Assembly: GCA_951799425.1 (NCBI GenBank)
Contig: OX637397.1
Location: 39,040,409-39,104,408, forward strand
Length of the DNA: 64,000 nt
Source: Ilex aquifolium
Taxonomy: Eukaryota; Streptophyta; Magnoliopsida; Aquifoliales; Aquifoliaceae
Reading direction: 5' to 3'
In this document: piece by piece, positions 23,214-34,800 of the stretch
Layout: each line of letters starts with the position of its first letter
Numbering within the stretch: position 1 is the first letter of the stretch
Program-made: the position numbers and the translations under genes
Notes under the pieces: generated by a model
Told to the model about the DNA's origin: nothing
Databases searched by the model: none
Seen by the model: only the letters and a program-made list of their open reading frames with translations

Positions 23214-23957
23214 CTTTTGATTGGTACGACCAGTTCAAGTTTTTAATTATTAAATTGGAGAACCGGACCGGACGGTTCAATTAGTAAACCGGTGAATCGG
23301 ATCAGACCGGAGGTTCAACCATTAAACAGGAGAACTGGACTGGATCTGACGGTTCAATCATCAAACCTGTGAACCGGAATGGATGGGGCGTTCAACTATT
23401 AAAACCGGTCCAGATCAGATCGGACCGGGAGGTTCAACTATTGAACCGGATCAGATCAGATAGGACCGGGAAGTTCAACATTAAACCGGAGAACCGGACT
23501 GGATCGAACGGTTCAACCATTAAACCAGTAAATCATAACGGACCCAGGTTCAGCTAATAAACCGGACCAGGTGATCCGGTTCAATCATTAACCGGTGACC
23601 AGGCAGGTTCAAATGAACCAGGCGGTTCGAATTCGAGAGGTATTAAAATCCGAATTTTTGGGCAATTTAACCCTGAATCGATCGCTTCTTAGTTCGAATT
23701 GCAGACAGACGTTATCTCTCTTCTCCTGCTGCTGTAAGTCGTCTCTCTCTCTCTCTCACAGATGCACTCACGAGTCACGAACGTCACACACTCACACCGA
23801 CTGGATGGATGTCTCTACTTTCACACAGCCACAAGCCCACCACACTGCCACACACACCCACTCGATCTCTCACACATTCACAAAGCGACACAGCCACAGT
23901 CGATTTCTCTCACAGACGCAATCACGACCCCTGCCACGCACCCACTCTTTCTCTCCC

Positions 23958-24010
<53 letters not shown>

Positions 24011-24532
24011 GAACTGAGAAGCCCTCAGCGGCCCACTCTAGACCCACATACATCACTCTATAGTTTATATCTCTCCCTTATCGTTTGCGACTCTGATTCT
24101 TAGCCCCATATGACCATAAATATTTATGCATTATCAATTATCATTTATCACTCCAAATTTATGTTCTATCAATTATGAATTTGTGCGAATTTATGTTTTA
24201 TCAATTTGTAGCCTTTTGTAATTTATGTTTTATTTGTTCATGCCTTTGTGCGAATTTATGCTTTATCAGTTGATTATGATTGTGACTTTCTAATTTATGC
24301 TTTATTTGTGGTTGTGATTGTGAACATGTCTGATATTTTTGTTTTTATTTGACTCAATATGTATAAATTATGGTATTATATTATATTTTTTAGCTTAATT
24401 ATTATGTGTTATTATTATTTTTATATTTTTATTATACGATCGGTCCGACTAGGTGACCCAACGGTTGAATCAGTTACCCATTGACCCGGTCCTTTTGTCG
24501 GGTAGATGTCCGGCCCAGTTTTGATAACTATG
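23214..24532. mobile_element. Composite hAT-like element with CCGGTTCAA minisatellite
   Basis: The right end, GGCCCAGTTTTGATAACTATG, reverse-complements to a start resembling the left ACTAGTTGCTTTTGATTGG; this CATAGTTNTCAAAAC type of end is common in plant hAT MITEs. Next to the left end lies a minisatellite (23255-23600) of roughly 55-65 base units built on AACCGGACCGG and GGTTCAACCATTAAAC. The interior carries a leader-like CT/CA-rich segment (23690-24050) and short repeats on TTTATGTTTTATCAATT (24120-24270). I could not find a target-site duplication, so the ends are approximate. Confidence 0.4.
23957..24004. repeat. Compound (CT)n(CA)n microsatellite
   Basis: A CT run passes directly into a CA run. 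The long frames at this place are artefacts of the dinucleotide repeats. Confidence 0.85.
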
Positions 24533-25603
24533 CTTTTCTGTGTATCCCTCTGCTTTCTCCTGCAATCGAGAACCATTCCCCGCCACTGAATACCCATCAA
24601 ACCAAATCCCCTGGTTTGCGGCACTTAAACCCTTCTCTCTCTCTATTTCCCAGCACACCTAGACGTATCATGCATTACTTGGATTTTGATTTTGGTTTTA
24701 GATTTCAATTGTTATTTTGATTTCAATTGGAGTTATGCTTTATAATGTGATACCTGATTTCTTTTTGTGGTGTGATTTTGATTTCATGTTTATTTCTACT
24801 AAAAAATTGATTGTGATTGGGATGAATTGGATTAGGAGGTGGTGATCGCAGTTGGTTGAATTGGATTGCTTGTGTGTGTGTGTTTTGAAAAATGACGGTG
24901 AGGTGGTGGTGTGGAGCTGTTTGGCAGTGGGTGGTGGCTGCTGGCTGTTTGGCGGGGGGTTGTTTGCTGGACTGTGTTGTTTGCAGAGAGGGAGAGGAAC
25001 GAAGAGAGATGCTGGGTTTGGTGTGTGTTGTGCAGAAAGGTTGTGAATTGGAAAGAGAGGGACAGATAGAGTGCATGTTCTGAGTGTGTTTCTTTGTGCG
25101 TGTGAACTGTGTTCTGAGTATGTGTTGTGTGTATGAGAGAGAGAAGAATGGGAAAAAAGAGTGCAGGAAGAAGAACTGTGTTTAGTCGAATGAGGAAAAA
25201 TGGCATTTGATATAAGGAGTGTTGATTAGTTGAAAATTGCCCTTAATAGTGGGCATGTGTTAGGCCCATATCATTTCTCCGTCAACAATTCAGACAGTAG
25301 TTAGTGCTGGGGGTCACATTGTTTGAATGTTTGAAATGTGAGAACTAAATTGACAAAGTTAAAACTTTAAAGATTAAAGTTCAACTAGTGTTAAACTTAA
25401 GGACCATTGATGTAATTTACCCTATTTTGATGTATATATTTGTACACATAAAAGAAGCCTTATGCATATTTGATTTCAAAGATTTTTTCGTGTTCCTTGT
25501 TAATGTGTTAGTTACTATTTCCAATATTTAATGTCTCTTCATTTTGTGTTAAATATGGTTAATATCCTTGTCCAGAATTCTGCTGCAAAATTAGGCTCTG
25601 TGA
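24533..25603. other. Presumed promoter and 5' leader region of MED21
   Basis: Low-complexity TG- and GA-rich sequence (24860-25160) lies between the divergently oriented PPR gene and MED21. Frames on both strands here are composition artefacts. A CTTGTCCAG acceptor-like site at 25567-25575, just before the MED21 start codon, suggests a spliced 5' leader with an upstream untranslated exon. No firm TATA box was identified. Confidence 0.3.
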
Positions 25604-28600
25604 ATGGACATAATCTCCCAATTACAAGAACAAGTTAACACAATTGCGGCTCTTGCCTTCAATACCTTTGGGACACTACAAAGGGATGCCCCTCCAGTTC
25701 GACTCTCTCCAGATTATCCAGAACCTCCTGCTAATCCTACAGAAGGTGCAGAGAATGTTGCTGAGCAACCCAAGCTCATGAGTGCAGCTCTGGTTAAGGC
25801 TGCTAAGCAGGTGTAAACATTTTCTGCAGTTGAAAACTATGCATATTTATTGTTGTTTTTTTTTATTTTGATAAGAAGCAAAACTTTCATTTCATTGAAA
25901 GATATAAATGTACATAATTAGTGGATAAGAAGTCCACCAAAAGAAAACAAGAAACAAGCCAATAAAGCAAAAACTATGAGCTACAAACTGCTTTACAATT
26001 GTGAAAATTTAATGCTGTTGAAAACTATGCATATTAGTTGTTCGCATATAAAAACATACACATGAAATGTTCTCTGCATGAGAAAACCTGAGGTACCTAG
26101 CTCAAAATGGATTAGATGTAGAATCTGATGCACTACTTGGTGACCCACCGTGTTTAGAGCTACAGACGGATCTTTTACAATCAAACAAGTCAATTTGTTT
26201 CTTCAGGTCATGACTCAAGTTCATATTTTTATTTTTGGAAACCCAAAGTTGTAATCTCAAAGTATCCCATTTCTTAAGAAAATCAACTGAAGTTAAAGAT
26301 TTGAAATGAGTTCAATAATGCCAAGTGAATTGTAAAAGCACGAGGTCAAATACCTATCTTTGTTTCCAAAAAATGGTGAAAGATTTGAATAAGAAAAGAT
26401 ACCTTCTCTTAGTCCAATACTACCAAGTTGTTGGAATTTTGACTTCTTTATGTAATTCAATGGTAGAGAAGTTGTTGAATTGTCTTTGCTTTTGGGTATT
26501 CTTCATAATATAGTGTTGCATCTTCTTCTTTGGATCGAAGAAAGTGGGTCTTGTCTTACTCAAGGGAGTATTCTTGTAAAACTCAAAAAGAGTCCTTAAC
26601 TAATAACCCTTGTTGACCAATCTTCCAAACCCCATTTATGATATGGAAGTCTAAGGCTCCCTTAAATGTTCAAGTTTTTAGTTGGTTGCTTGCACATAAT
26701 AAACTCAACACTAATGATTTGATCCAAAAAAGAAGACCTTCCTACTCTCTTCACCCCCAATGGTGCATTTACGTAAGTGTGTGGCAAAATGTATCGATCG
26801 CATTTACTTGCATTGCTCCTTCGTCAATAATTTGTGGGATATGCTTTTGGGTGTATTTAGTTTCCCTGGGGTGTGCCCTAGATATTGTCTTTCGATCTTT
26901 GAAATCCATGTGTGGTTTTAGCATTGTTTTTGATGGTGTGGTTGGTAAGAAATCACCAAATTTTTGAAGATTGGGAGACTCATTGGTAAGAGAGATGTGA
27001 TAAAATCACTTACATGGCTTCTCTTCGGGCTTCCACATCTAAAGAATTTGAAGGAACTCCGTTCTTTTTGATTAATTATCATTGGGCTCAAGTGTGTACT
27101 GATTGATAAGCATGCAATGATGTATTTTAGTTTCTTGTTAGCCCTATAGCTTTTCTATTTCTCCTTTGGACTATTCCTCGTCCTCAAATGTATTTATTAT
27201 ATTTCGTATAAGTAACATTTTCCTGTTTCTTATTAAAAAAAGAATATAAATATGAAAGCAAAGCAAAGACTTATCTCTGTTCCCAGAAAATGGTGACCTG
27301 CTAGATTGTCTGTCACAAATTAGTCAATCAATCCCGTTGCATTGCGAGTTCCGATACTAACTATTGGCACTTCTACGCCTAAAGTTATTCTCATGGTTCT
27401 TTTCATCGGATACTTAGCAAACCACAGGAGGTTCTGAACCTCTGTCATTAGAGAATGAGGTTCATTTATTCGTATAAAAAAAGGAATGTGGTTGGTTTTT
27501 AAGCTCGCTTTTATCGTATGGCAAGATTGTTGAATGGTGGTCTGGAAAATTTCATTTTAGTGGGTAGAAGAGCAATTTAAGGACTGGAGTTAGAGTTTTA
27601 GTGTCTAAATTTTCTGGACAACCATAGACTTTTATGGCTTAGTTTTAGTCTCTGCATTTTATGGATTACCATAGACTTTTATGGCTTAGTGAACTGATGA
27701 TCAAAACATTTGGAATGTCTGAACAAAATTTATGATTTAGTAATGCAATTTTATGAACTCTTCAGAAACTAACTACAGAAATTGCTCAGAATGTCTTTTA
27801 TACTTAGGTTACAGATCTTTGACTATTTCTAAGAATTAAGTAATGACATAAATTACATTACACATCGTAAGGCCACTTAGTCAATAATCTTCAGTTACTT
27901 TGTTACTCTTGTTTTTTATTCGGAATGGAAAAAATACACTTTGTTCCCACATTTTTACTACCCTTATTTGTCTTTCTACATATTTACTTTTGCTTAGCAA
28001 TGCAATAAAGCTGTCTCCCATTTATACTGGCTTAAATAATAAAAAACTTGTAGAATAGAGAAAAAAAAGTTGGGAGTTTAAGATGGATGAGATGACACTG
28101 GCTTTATTCTTACATGTTGGATATTGGAGACCTATGCTGGGTCCTTATTTTGGATATCTAGATTGACTTATCCTGAGACTGCCTACCTTGCATAAGGGGT
28201 TTCAAATTTTGATAGTTTGGTCGCACTAAGCCACCCTTGTTCTTTCATCTTGTTATTTTGCTGCATTTTATTTATTTTTTTCTCTATTTTTTCTTATTCT
28301 TTTCGTTTACTTGGGGGATATGCTCCTGTTCCTTTTGTGCACTTATTTCACTTTTGACGAATTTCTTGTGTTTCAATCCGTCAAGAAGGGAAATAAGTAG
28401 TTTTGTTCGGTTTGAAATGAAATATCCAACAATTCCGGACATATTAAAAGGTGAATGTCACTTATAAGTTAATCCCTAAGTCCCTGTTGTTTTGACGAAG
28501 TAAGTAAAGACTCCCTGTTATTTTGATCAGAATTGTTGCCATAAAAGATATGTGAAGTGAGTCCATATTGATTAGTGTCGGTGCAGAGATGTTAAGACTT

Positions 28601-29854
28601 GATAAACAAAAGTAGGTTTCAATTGTAATAAACGAAAGAACCATCAAACAACAGTTTTTGGATGGACCAGCAGAATATGTGGACTTGCCGGTACCAAGCT
28701 TGATGTTGAAATATGAGGAAGTTGACTTCCCATTATATGTTTCCATCTTTCTTGTCTCAATTTTGATCCTTTTTATTTCTCTTGTTGGTCCAAAGATGAT
28801 GACAGGCTAACTGATGGGTAGCTTTCCCTCATTTTCGTTTTAATCTTGATAAGGCATAAGGTGATCCTAGGTCAATAGGACGATTACTTTGAGACTTCAC
28901 TAGCTACGCAAGCTGGCACATTGGTTTTCCGTCAATGTGATCTTCATCCTAATCAACCATATATGAGATTCTCAGATACCAGGTGTTATTCTTTATGCAG
29001 TTTGATGCATTGGTTGCTGCACTTCCGTTGTCCGAGGGAGGTGAAGAAGCTCAACTAAAAAGAATTGCAGAACTTCAGGCATTACTTCTCTCTGTGTGTG
29101 TGTGTGTGTGTGTGTGTTCTTTAGGTGATTTCTTCAGGCAATGGATGGGCGGATACATTGCCTTCCATTTTAATTGGCTTAGTAATACTCCTCCTCCTCC
29201 TCTTCTAATAGCCTTCCTATTTGTTGACATGGTGCAGGCTGAAAATGATTTGGTAGGCCAAGAACTTCAGAAGCAACTGGAGGCTGCAGGTGAAGTCTTC
29301 AAACTTGTCCTCGTTTGGTTATATTTGATGCACTCATAGTCTCATACTCTCATAGTCAGCAGTGTGGGGGTTCCTGCCCTCCTTTAGAGTGCAAGCCTAG
29401 AGTGACCTTCACAGTAGAAAGGAGAAAATAATTTACTTTCCTAATATATCCAAACAACGCTAGCTAATATCATTTTTCCCTTATGAACAGAGTGTATTCT
29501 TGGACCATGGTTGTTACGTCTGCATTTTCATACACGAGTAATTGTGCTGACCTTGGGGAGTTGGTTTGCTGATAAGAAAATGGAGTTGGAAAAAAATGTC
29601 ATTTTCTTAGACCATAATGCAGAAATCATCTGTGAACTATAACTGTTTCTAAACTCTCTGACTATAGTCTGAAACAGCTAGTTGATCAGCTGTGATTGAT
29701 TGTCCTCCATCTCTCTCTCCCTCTGATGTAGTTTCTAAACTCTCTGACTAATCATGCAAAGTTATTGTTGGTACCAGAAAAGGAGCTAAAGCAGGTCCAA
29801 GAGCTGTTCAGCCAAGCAGCAGATAATTGCTTGAATTTGAAGAAACCAGATTGA
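25604..29854 (+). CDS. MED21: Mediator of RNA polymerase II transcription subunit 21 (MED21/SRB7)
   Basis: Four coding exons give 137 residues: 25604-25810, 29001-29078, 29238-29289 and 29778-29854. The total of 414 nt is in frame to TGA, and Arabidopsis MED21 is of about the same size. The N-terminus MDIISQLQEQVNTIAALAF and LQRDAPPVRLSP, the middle FDALVAALPLSEGGEEAQL and the end EKELKQVQELFSQAADNC are hallmark MED21 sequence. The second half is a heptad-rich helix that pairs with MED7 in the Mediator middle module. Intron 1 is 3.2 kb and carries LINE debris. The exon 2 donor implied by the protein is CAG|GC, a GC-AG intron; a GT donor a few codons on would add extra residues. Nuclear; essential in plants where tested. 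Confidence 0.93.
25855..25985 (-). mobile_element. LINE 3' tail, antisense, in MED21 intron 1
   Basis: A poly-T-rich start followed by GATAAGAAGCAAAACTTTCA reads, on the minus strand, as the TTTCTTATCAAAATAAAAA end common to plant LINEs. The left boundary is the poly-T; the right boundary is uncertain and the copy may extend to about 26250. Confidence 0.35.
26545..27236 (+). mobile_element. LINE (non-LTR retrotransposon) 3' fragment in MED21 intron 1
   Basis: The plus-strand frame IWKSKAPLNVQVFSWLLAHN continuing NKLNTNDLIQKRRPSYSLHP with a WC pair is the zinc-binding domain that follows plant LINE reverse transcriptase (zf-RVT). Sequence just upstream (ACTCAAAAAGAGTCCTTAAC) fits the preceding LINE segment. 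The fragment ends in a TTTCTTATTAAAAAAAG tail at about 27236. It is 5'-truncated, as LINE copies usually are, and its frame is interrupted after the WC motif. Confidence 0.65.
27600..27695. repeat. Short tandem duplication in MED21 intron 1
   Basis: ACCATAGACTTTTATGGCTT occurs twice about 50 bases apart in the same orientation. It is small and has no other recognisable content. Confidence 0.6.
29090..29117. repeat. (GT)n microsatellite in MED21 intron 2
   Basis: A GT dinucleotide run lies 12 bases after the inferred GC donor of MED21 exon 2. It supplies many alternative GT dinucleotides next to a weak donor. Confidence 0.85.
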
Positions 29855-30237
29855 TCAGAGGGATGGATGAGATAAACAAGAGGCTGAGAAGCAATTGTGA
29901 AGTTATTGGTGGCAATGTTTGAGAAGCTGGAGGTTAAGAAAGCTTGTCTACTAATTATAAGTTTCTAATGAGAAATGTTATTTTAACTTAATTTATTTAT
30001 TTAATTTGTCGACCTAATGAATCATTGTAAGTCTTAGTATTAGTTGGCGTCCGCAATCAATTCAATGACGGTGATACATTAAGTTAACAAATTAGGTTCA
30101 AATAACAATTTTCAATCTTAAAGTTGACCCTTATAGAGCTCTGGAGGTATAATTTATGTAACTGACGCTCAAAAATGTTGGAACAAAATTTTATTGAGTT
30201 GGATTGATCTGAGTTGAGCATTTTTCAACAACAATAA
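29855..30237. other. 3' UTR and flank of MED21
   Basis: AT-rich sequence after the MED21 stop, presumed to contain its 3' UTR. No other gene is recognised. Confidence 0.3.
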
Positions 30238-31470
30238 GAGCATCTCCAACGGGCTCAACAAATAGCATTTTTTAGCTATTTTGCTGAACCAATCCAAAAA
30301 AGTTGGCTCCAACCGGCTCTCTATTTCGCTCGCCATTCTGTCTCCCCCCTTTCTCACTCACCAATTGTAGCTAGCAAATTCTCTCATCAGATCTCTCTCC
30401 CTCCAAAATCCCTGTGGCCAACGTCTTCTCCAGATCCAGCGACACCACCATCACTGACTGCCACCACCAAAGCCCAGCACCATCACCGACTGCCACCACC
30501 AAAACTCAGATCGCAACATCACAGATCGCAAACGTCTTCTCCAGATCCGGCCCAAAACCAAAATACACAAAATTCATACCATACTTCGGTAAGCTCTCTT
30601 TTTCCCTTGCATTCATCCAAACTCTCTTTGAGTTTGGGACAGTGTGAAAACTAAGGAATTGGAGTCTGATTTTGTAAATTTCTCTGTGGAGCAAGGCATG
30701 TGGAAGAAATTGGAGGCCTCAAATCTTACGTTTGTGGCCCTTCTGATTCCAAACTTGCTGTTATTCTCGTGTCTGACGTTTTTGATACTTACCCAGTTCA
30801 AAATTTATGTTTAATTAAGTCCATATTTGGTGTATAATTCATTTTTTTGATCTGGGTATTTCTGTATTTGGTGTCTAGTGGAGTCTTTTTGATCAATTTT
30901 ATTAGTATTTGATTGTTTATGAGTGTTGTTGATGGATAATTCAAGTAGCATTTGGTTAATTGATGCATGCTTGGTGTTATCGAAGGGATTAATGTGAATT
31001 TAAGGTTATTGTTTCGATGATCAAGCGATAATCTTTAATATTGCCAATAGCATGCGTATTTGGTTAATTGATGCTTGTTTGTTATTACCAAGTAAACTGA
31101 TCGTCAATCCGTGATATCCATGTATAATGTATTGCATATTTTGGAGTATGTAATGATTCTTGATAACTTTTGTTTTGTAATTATCCTTTTTACTTGTGAG
31201 AATTTGTTTCTGGTACGGTTTAGTTGGAATTGGAATGGAAAATTGACTTAAAGGAGGTTTGTGACGTGGCACGACACGTCATCATTATGGCGCTTACGTG
31301 TTATGCCACGTGATATTTTTGAATTATATTATTGAAAGTTAGTTGAAGTAGTAAGTTAAAATAGAGAGCGTGGTTGGAGTGAATTTTAAAAAGTTGCTAG
31401 CTAAAGTAGTGAATTAAATATTTAAATATATTTTGAGTAGCTATTTTGCTGAGTGTGGTTGGAGATGCTC
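30238..31470. mobile_element. Large PIF/Harbinger-like element with TAA target duplication
   Basis: The left end GAGCATCTCCAACGGGCTC and the reverse-complemented right end GAGCATCTCCAACCACACTC form a terminal inverted repeat. The 1233-base unit lies between TAA at 30235-30237 and TAA at 31471-31473. Repeated subterminal motifs (TAGCTATTTTGCTGA) occur near both ends. The interior carries leader-like sequence with a direct repeat of AACGTCTTCTCCAGATCC (about 30420 and 30530) and splice-like sequence, which suggests captured host DNA. No transposase is seen. Confidence 0.65.
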
Positions 31471-31814
31471 TAAGGACCGGAGGGAGAATGTATTTTTATT
31501 TTTATTATAATTGAAATATGGATAAAATATAAGTATAATTAAAATATTTATTAGAATTAAAATACAAATTATAATATTGGCCTTGTACCAAAGATTCGCA
31601 ATGAACCGACCCGAATTGAACACTTAACACAGAAAGGGTACTTCAGTCATTTCACCCTTCGTTATTTGCGAAATTAGGAAACGTGTCTAGTTTTGTTTGG
31701 CCTATATGATTCCGACTCGTATGATCACCATGTTATAAACAAGGAAATCAAGGAAGAGAGAGAGAGAGTGTGTGAGATTCTGTGTGTGGTCTGCTCAGTC
31801 AGCTGAGCTCAAGA
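31471..31814. promoter_or_regulatory. Promoter and 5' leader region of the EamA transporter
   Basis: The 344 bases between the Harbinger-like element and the transporter start codon contain a GA-rich tract at 31754-31770 typical of plant leaders. No convincing TATA box was seen. The element insertion therefore limits this gene's unique upstream sequence to a few hundred bases. Confidence 0.35.
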
Positions 31815-34800
31815 ATGGCTACACGATCACAATGGCAATGTCCTTGGAAGTCGACGTCCGACTCTGATATCAAATTCTCGTATCCCTGTACTTCTACGGC
31901 TTTCAATTCTTCAATCGTCTTTCCATTTAGTATTTTTCGCAAAAAGCAAACTCGTCTCACCACTTTCTCCTCCAATTCGTCTCCTCCTTCTTCTTCATCG
32001 TCGTCGTCTTCAGCGTCTTCTAGTAATGCAAACCCTAATAGTGCAAGAAAAAGATTGAGGAAATCGGTGGTAGAGCCGATCACTGATCGTGATGATGTTA
32101 AGATTGAGATCCCTTCGAGTCCAAGTAGTAGATCCCAAAAGAAGCCAACAACCCTAACCTTTAAATCTTTGTTCGGAAGAAGAGCTTTGTGGCGTAGGAT
32201 ACTATTCGCGTCGAGGAAAGTCAGGAGCATCATTCTTCTCAACGTCATCACTGTTATCTACGGTAAACTTCTCATTGCTTCTTATCTTTTCCCTTTAAAA
32301 GTTTTTATTTCTTTGTTGATGCAATATCTATAGAATTATTTAAGATTGTCTGTGTCCAAATTTGTTCATGCCATTGTAATTTCTCTAGAGTTTTGGTAAA
32401 AATTTGAATCTTAGGACGGTAAGGTAATGAGTTTTCAATGTGTTCAATAGAGAGTTTGATGCTGCGGAGATGTTCAGTTGTTGCTTTGTTGTTAAAAAAA
32501 TTTCAGGAAATTTTGGTGGCTCAAGAGACTTCGCATTTTCTTTTATACGTTCGATTTTTACATCATGTTTCCTTTTGTGAAAGGGTGAAAGACAGTGAAA
32601 AGGTGAAGGACTGGGCAAAATGGAACAAATTTTGGAAACTGAAGATGTAAAGTTATCAAAGTTTAATTCTACGGGGGAAATTGTGATTTGTAGAAATTTC
32701 AAGGTGCGAAGAGCAATTAACCCCCAATTTATTCATAAGACTGAAACTGGTCATTTAGAATTGGCAAATCTAACCACTTAATCATTAGTTCTTGACGAAT
32801 TACATTCCTGATCCCACCTTTTCATTCCCTAGGAACCATCACTAGTAAGAATCCAATTCTCCAACTCTAAGCACTCATACGGGGCGTGTTCCTCTTGTAT
32901 TGCTACTCAACTGACATCACAAACTGAAATGGAATATTTTCAAGTAACACATATTTTTTTTACCTGCTGAGTCACCATCCTTCTGGCCACATCAAGAAGT
33001 TCATATGGGGGGTTGGCATTGAACCCTTACCTTCTTTTTCCTCATTCACAAACATATTAGGTATACATGGTGTGTACTATGGTGTATTGGTAATATAATT
33101 TTACATGAGGAAAGCAGAGTAGGGATTTAATCCTGAATAGTACTATGGAGTAATACTCCTGAAGGTCCTGGATTCATGAGGCTAAGCCTAATAATGTAAA
33201 TGTGAGAACAGTGATATTTGATGGCCTATAGTTATCCAGTGTCAATAAATACTCATGCTCATACCAAAAAATGACAGATTGTGCAGTTACAGATTTATGA
33301 GATCTAATTTGAAATCATGAAAAAACAACATTTTCAAGCTAGCTCGTCAAAGATGCATGGATAACTATTTGAAAATTATTTGTGGTTTTATGTTTCAGCT
33401 AGCAACATTCCAGTTATAAAAGAAGTGGAAGCAATTGTGGACCCGGGAACCTTCACAATTGTGAGATTTGCTTTGTCAGCGATACCTTTTGTCCCATTTG
33501 TGTTACAAGCACGAGGCGATGTCCAGACTCGTAATGCAGGCATAGAGCTGGGATTTTGGGTCAGCTTAGGCTACCTGATGCAGGCCCTAGGGCTGCTCAC
33601 ATCTGATGCGGGGCGGGCTTCTTTTATTTCTATGTTCACTGTAAGAAAGACTCCTCCCAATTCACTTGAGCTCATAATTTGTTGACTAGAAGCTTCTTGC
33701 CATGTGAGAGTACTTACTGGTACAATTATGGCAATTGTTTGGAGAGTTGATCAGGTGATTGTGGTTCCTTTGCTTGATGGGATGTTAGGAGCCGTAGTTC
33801 CTGCGCGTACCTGGTTTGGAGCTTTGATGTCTATTGTTGGGGTTGCGATGCTGGAATCCAGTGGATCACCTCCAAGTGTAAGTATGTTTAAATGTTTACG
33901 GCAATTCTCCATTTGAACAGTGTTTGTCGGACATGATAATGATGAAACACTAGGTGCAAGAATCTTTCAAACGAAGATGCTCATTTAGGCAGTTAATTGC
34001 ACAATTTTTCTCTGCCTATCTATATGTCCCTTTTTGTTCTGACATTTCAGGTTGGAGACCTATTGAATTTCTTAAGTGCAGTGTTTTTTGGGGTTCACAT
34101 GCTAAGAACTGAACATATTTCACGAAATACAACTAAAGAAAACTTCTTACCACTCCTAGGCTATGAGGTTAGTTCATGAATCATTAGTGAGCTATTCCAC
34201 CCCTGCACTTCTTTGTCAACGCTCCCTTTTATTGATTCTATTTGGGTTGTCAATATCATTCATGGCTTCTACATCTATAATACTCAGGTATGTGTTGTTG
34301 CTCTCCTATCAACTGTGTGGTATTTAGTTGAAGGCTGGTTTGGTGGCATCCAAGAGTTCAATCCTTCGTCTTGGACATGGACAGTGTTTTACCATTGGAT
34401 GGTAGAATTTCCGTGGATACCTGCACTTTACACTGGCATATTTTCAACAGGGTTATGCTTATGGATAGAGGTATGATCCCTGGAGCTGAGCCTATGATGA
34501 TCTCCTTAGTTTTGGAAGGATTGTATATTTCTACTGCTTCCTCATCTTGATAGGGTTCCCTGAATATCCTTCAATACAGCATATGTTCAACGAACATCTA
34601 ATAATTTAATAATTCTATTACCTGATAGTTTTGTGAGACACCCAGTTCTTTTAATGGTTGATAATTTGTTTAATCTATCAAAAAATTTCCAGCTATGTAT
34701 TCATGTATATATCTCTTTGTAAGTTAATGTGGAATTTGTACTTAGGAGGGTGATTGAAAAACTTTTTCGTGACGTAGATGGGATATAATGTATTGTCATT

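Noticed and set aside
23595-24103. Three overlapping frames with HTHTHT and SLSLSL repeats
   Set aside because: Dinucleotide repeat artefacts.
24723-25206. Overlapping minus-strand frames of 117 and 124 codons and two plus-strand frames
   Set aside because: Low-complexity TG/GA-rich sequence open in several frames; no domain seen. It may be promoter or leader of MED21.
31799-32251. 150-codon minus-strand frame
   Set aside because: Antisense shadow of EamA transporter exon 1; the plus-strand exon joins in frame with six further exons.
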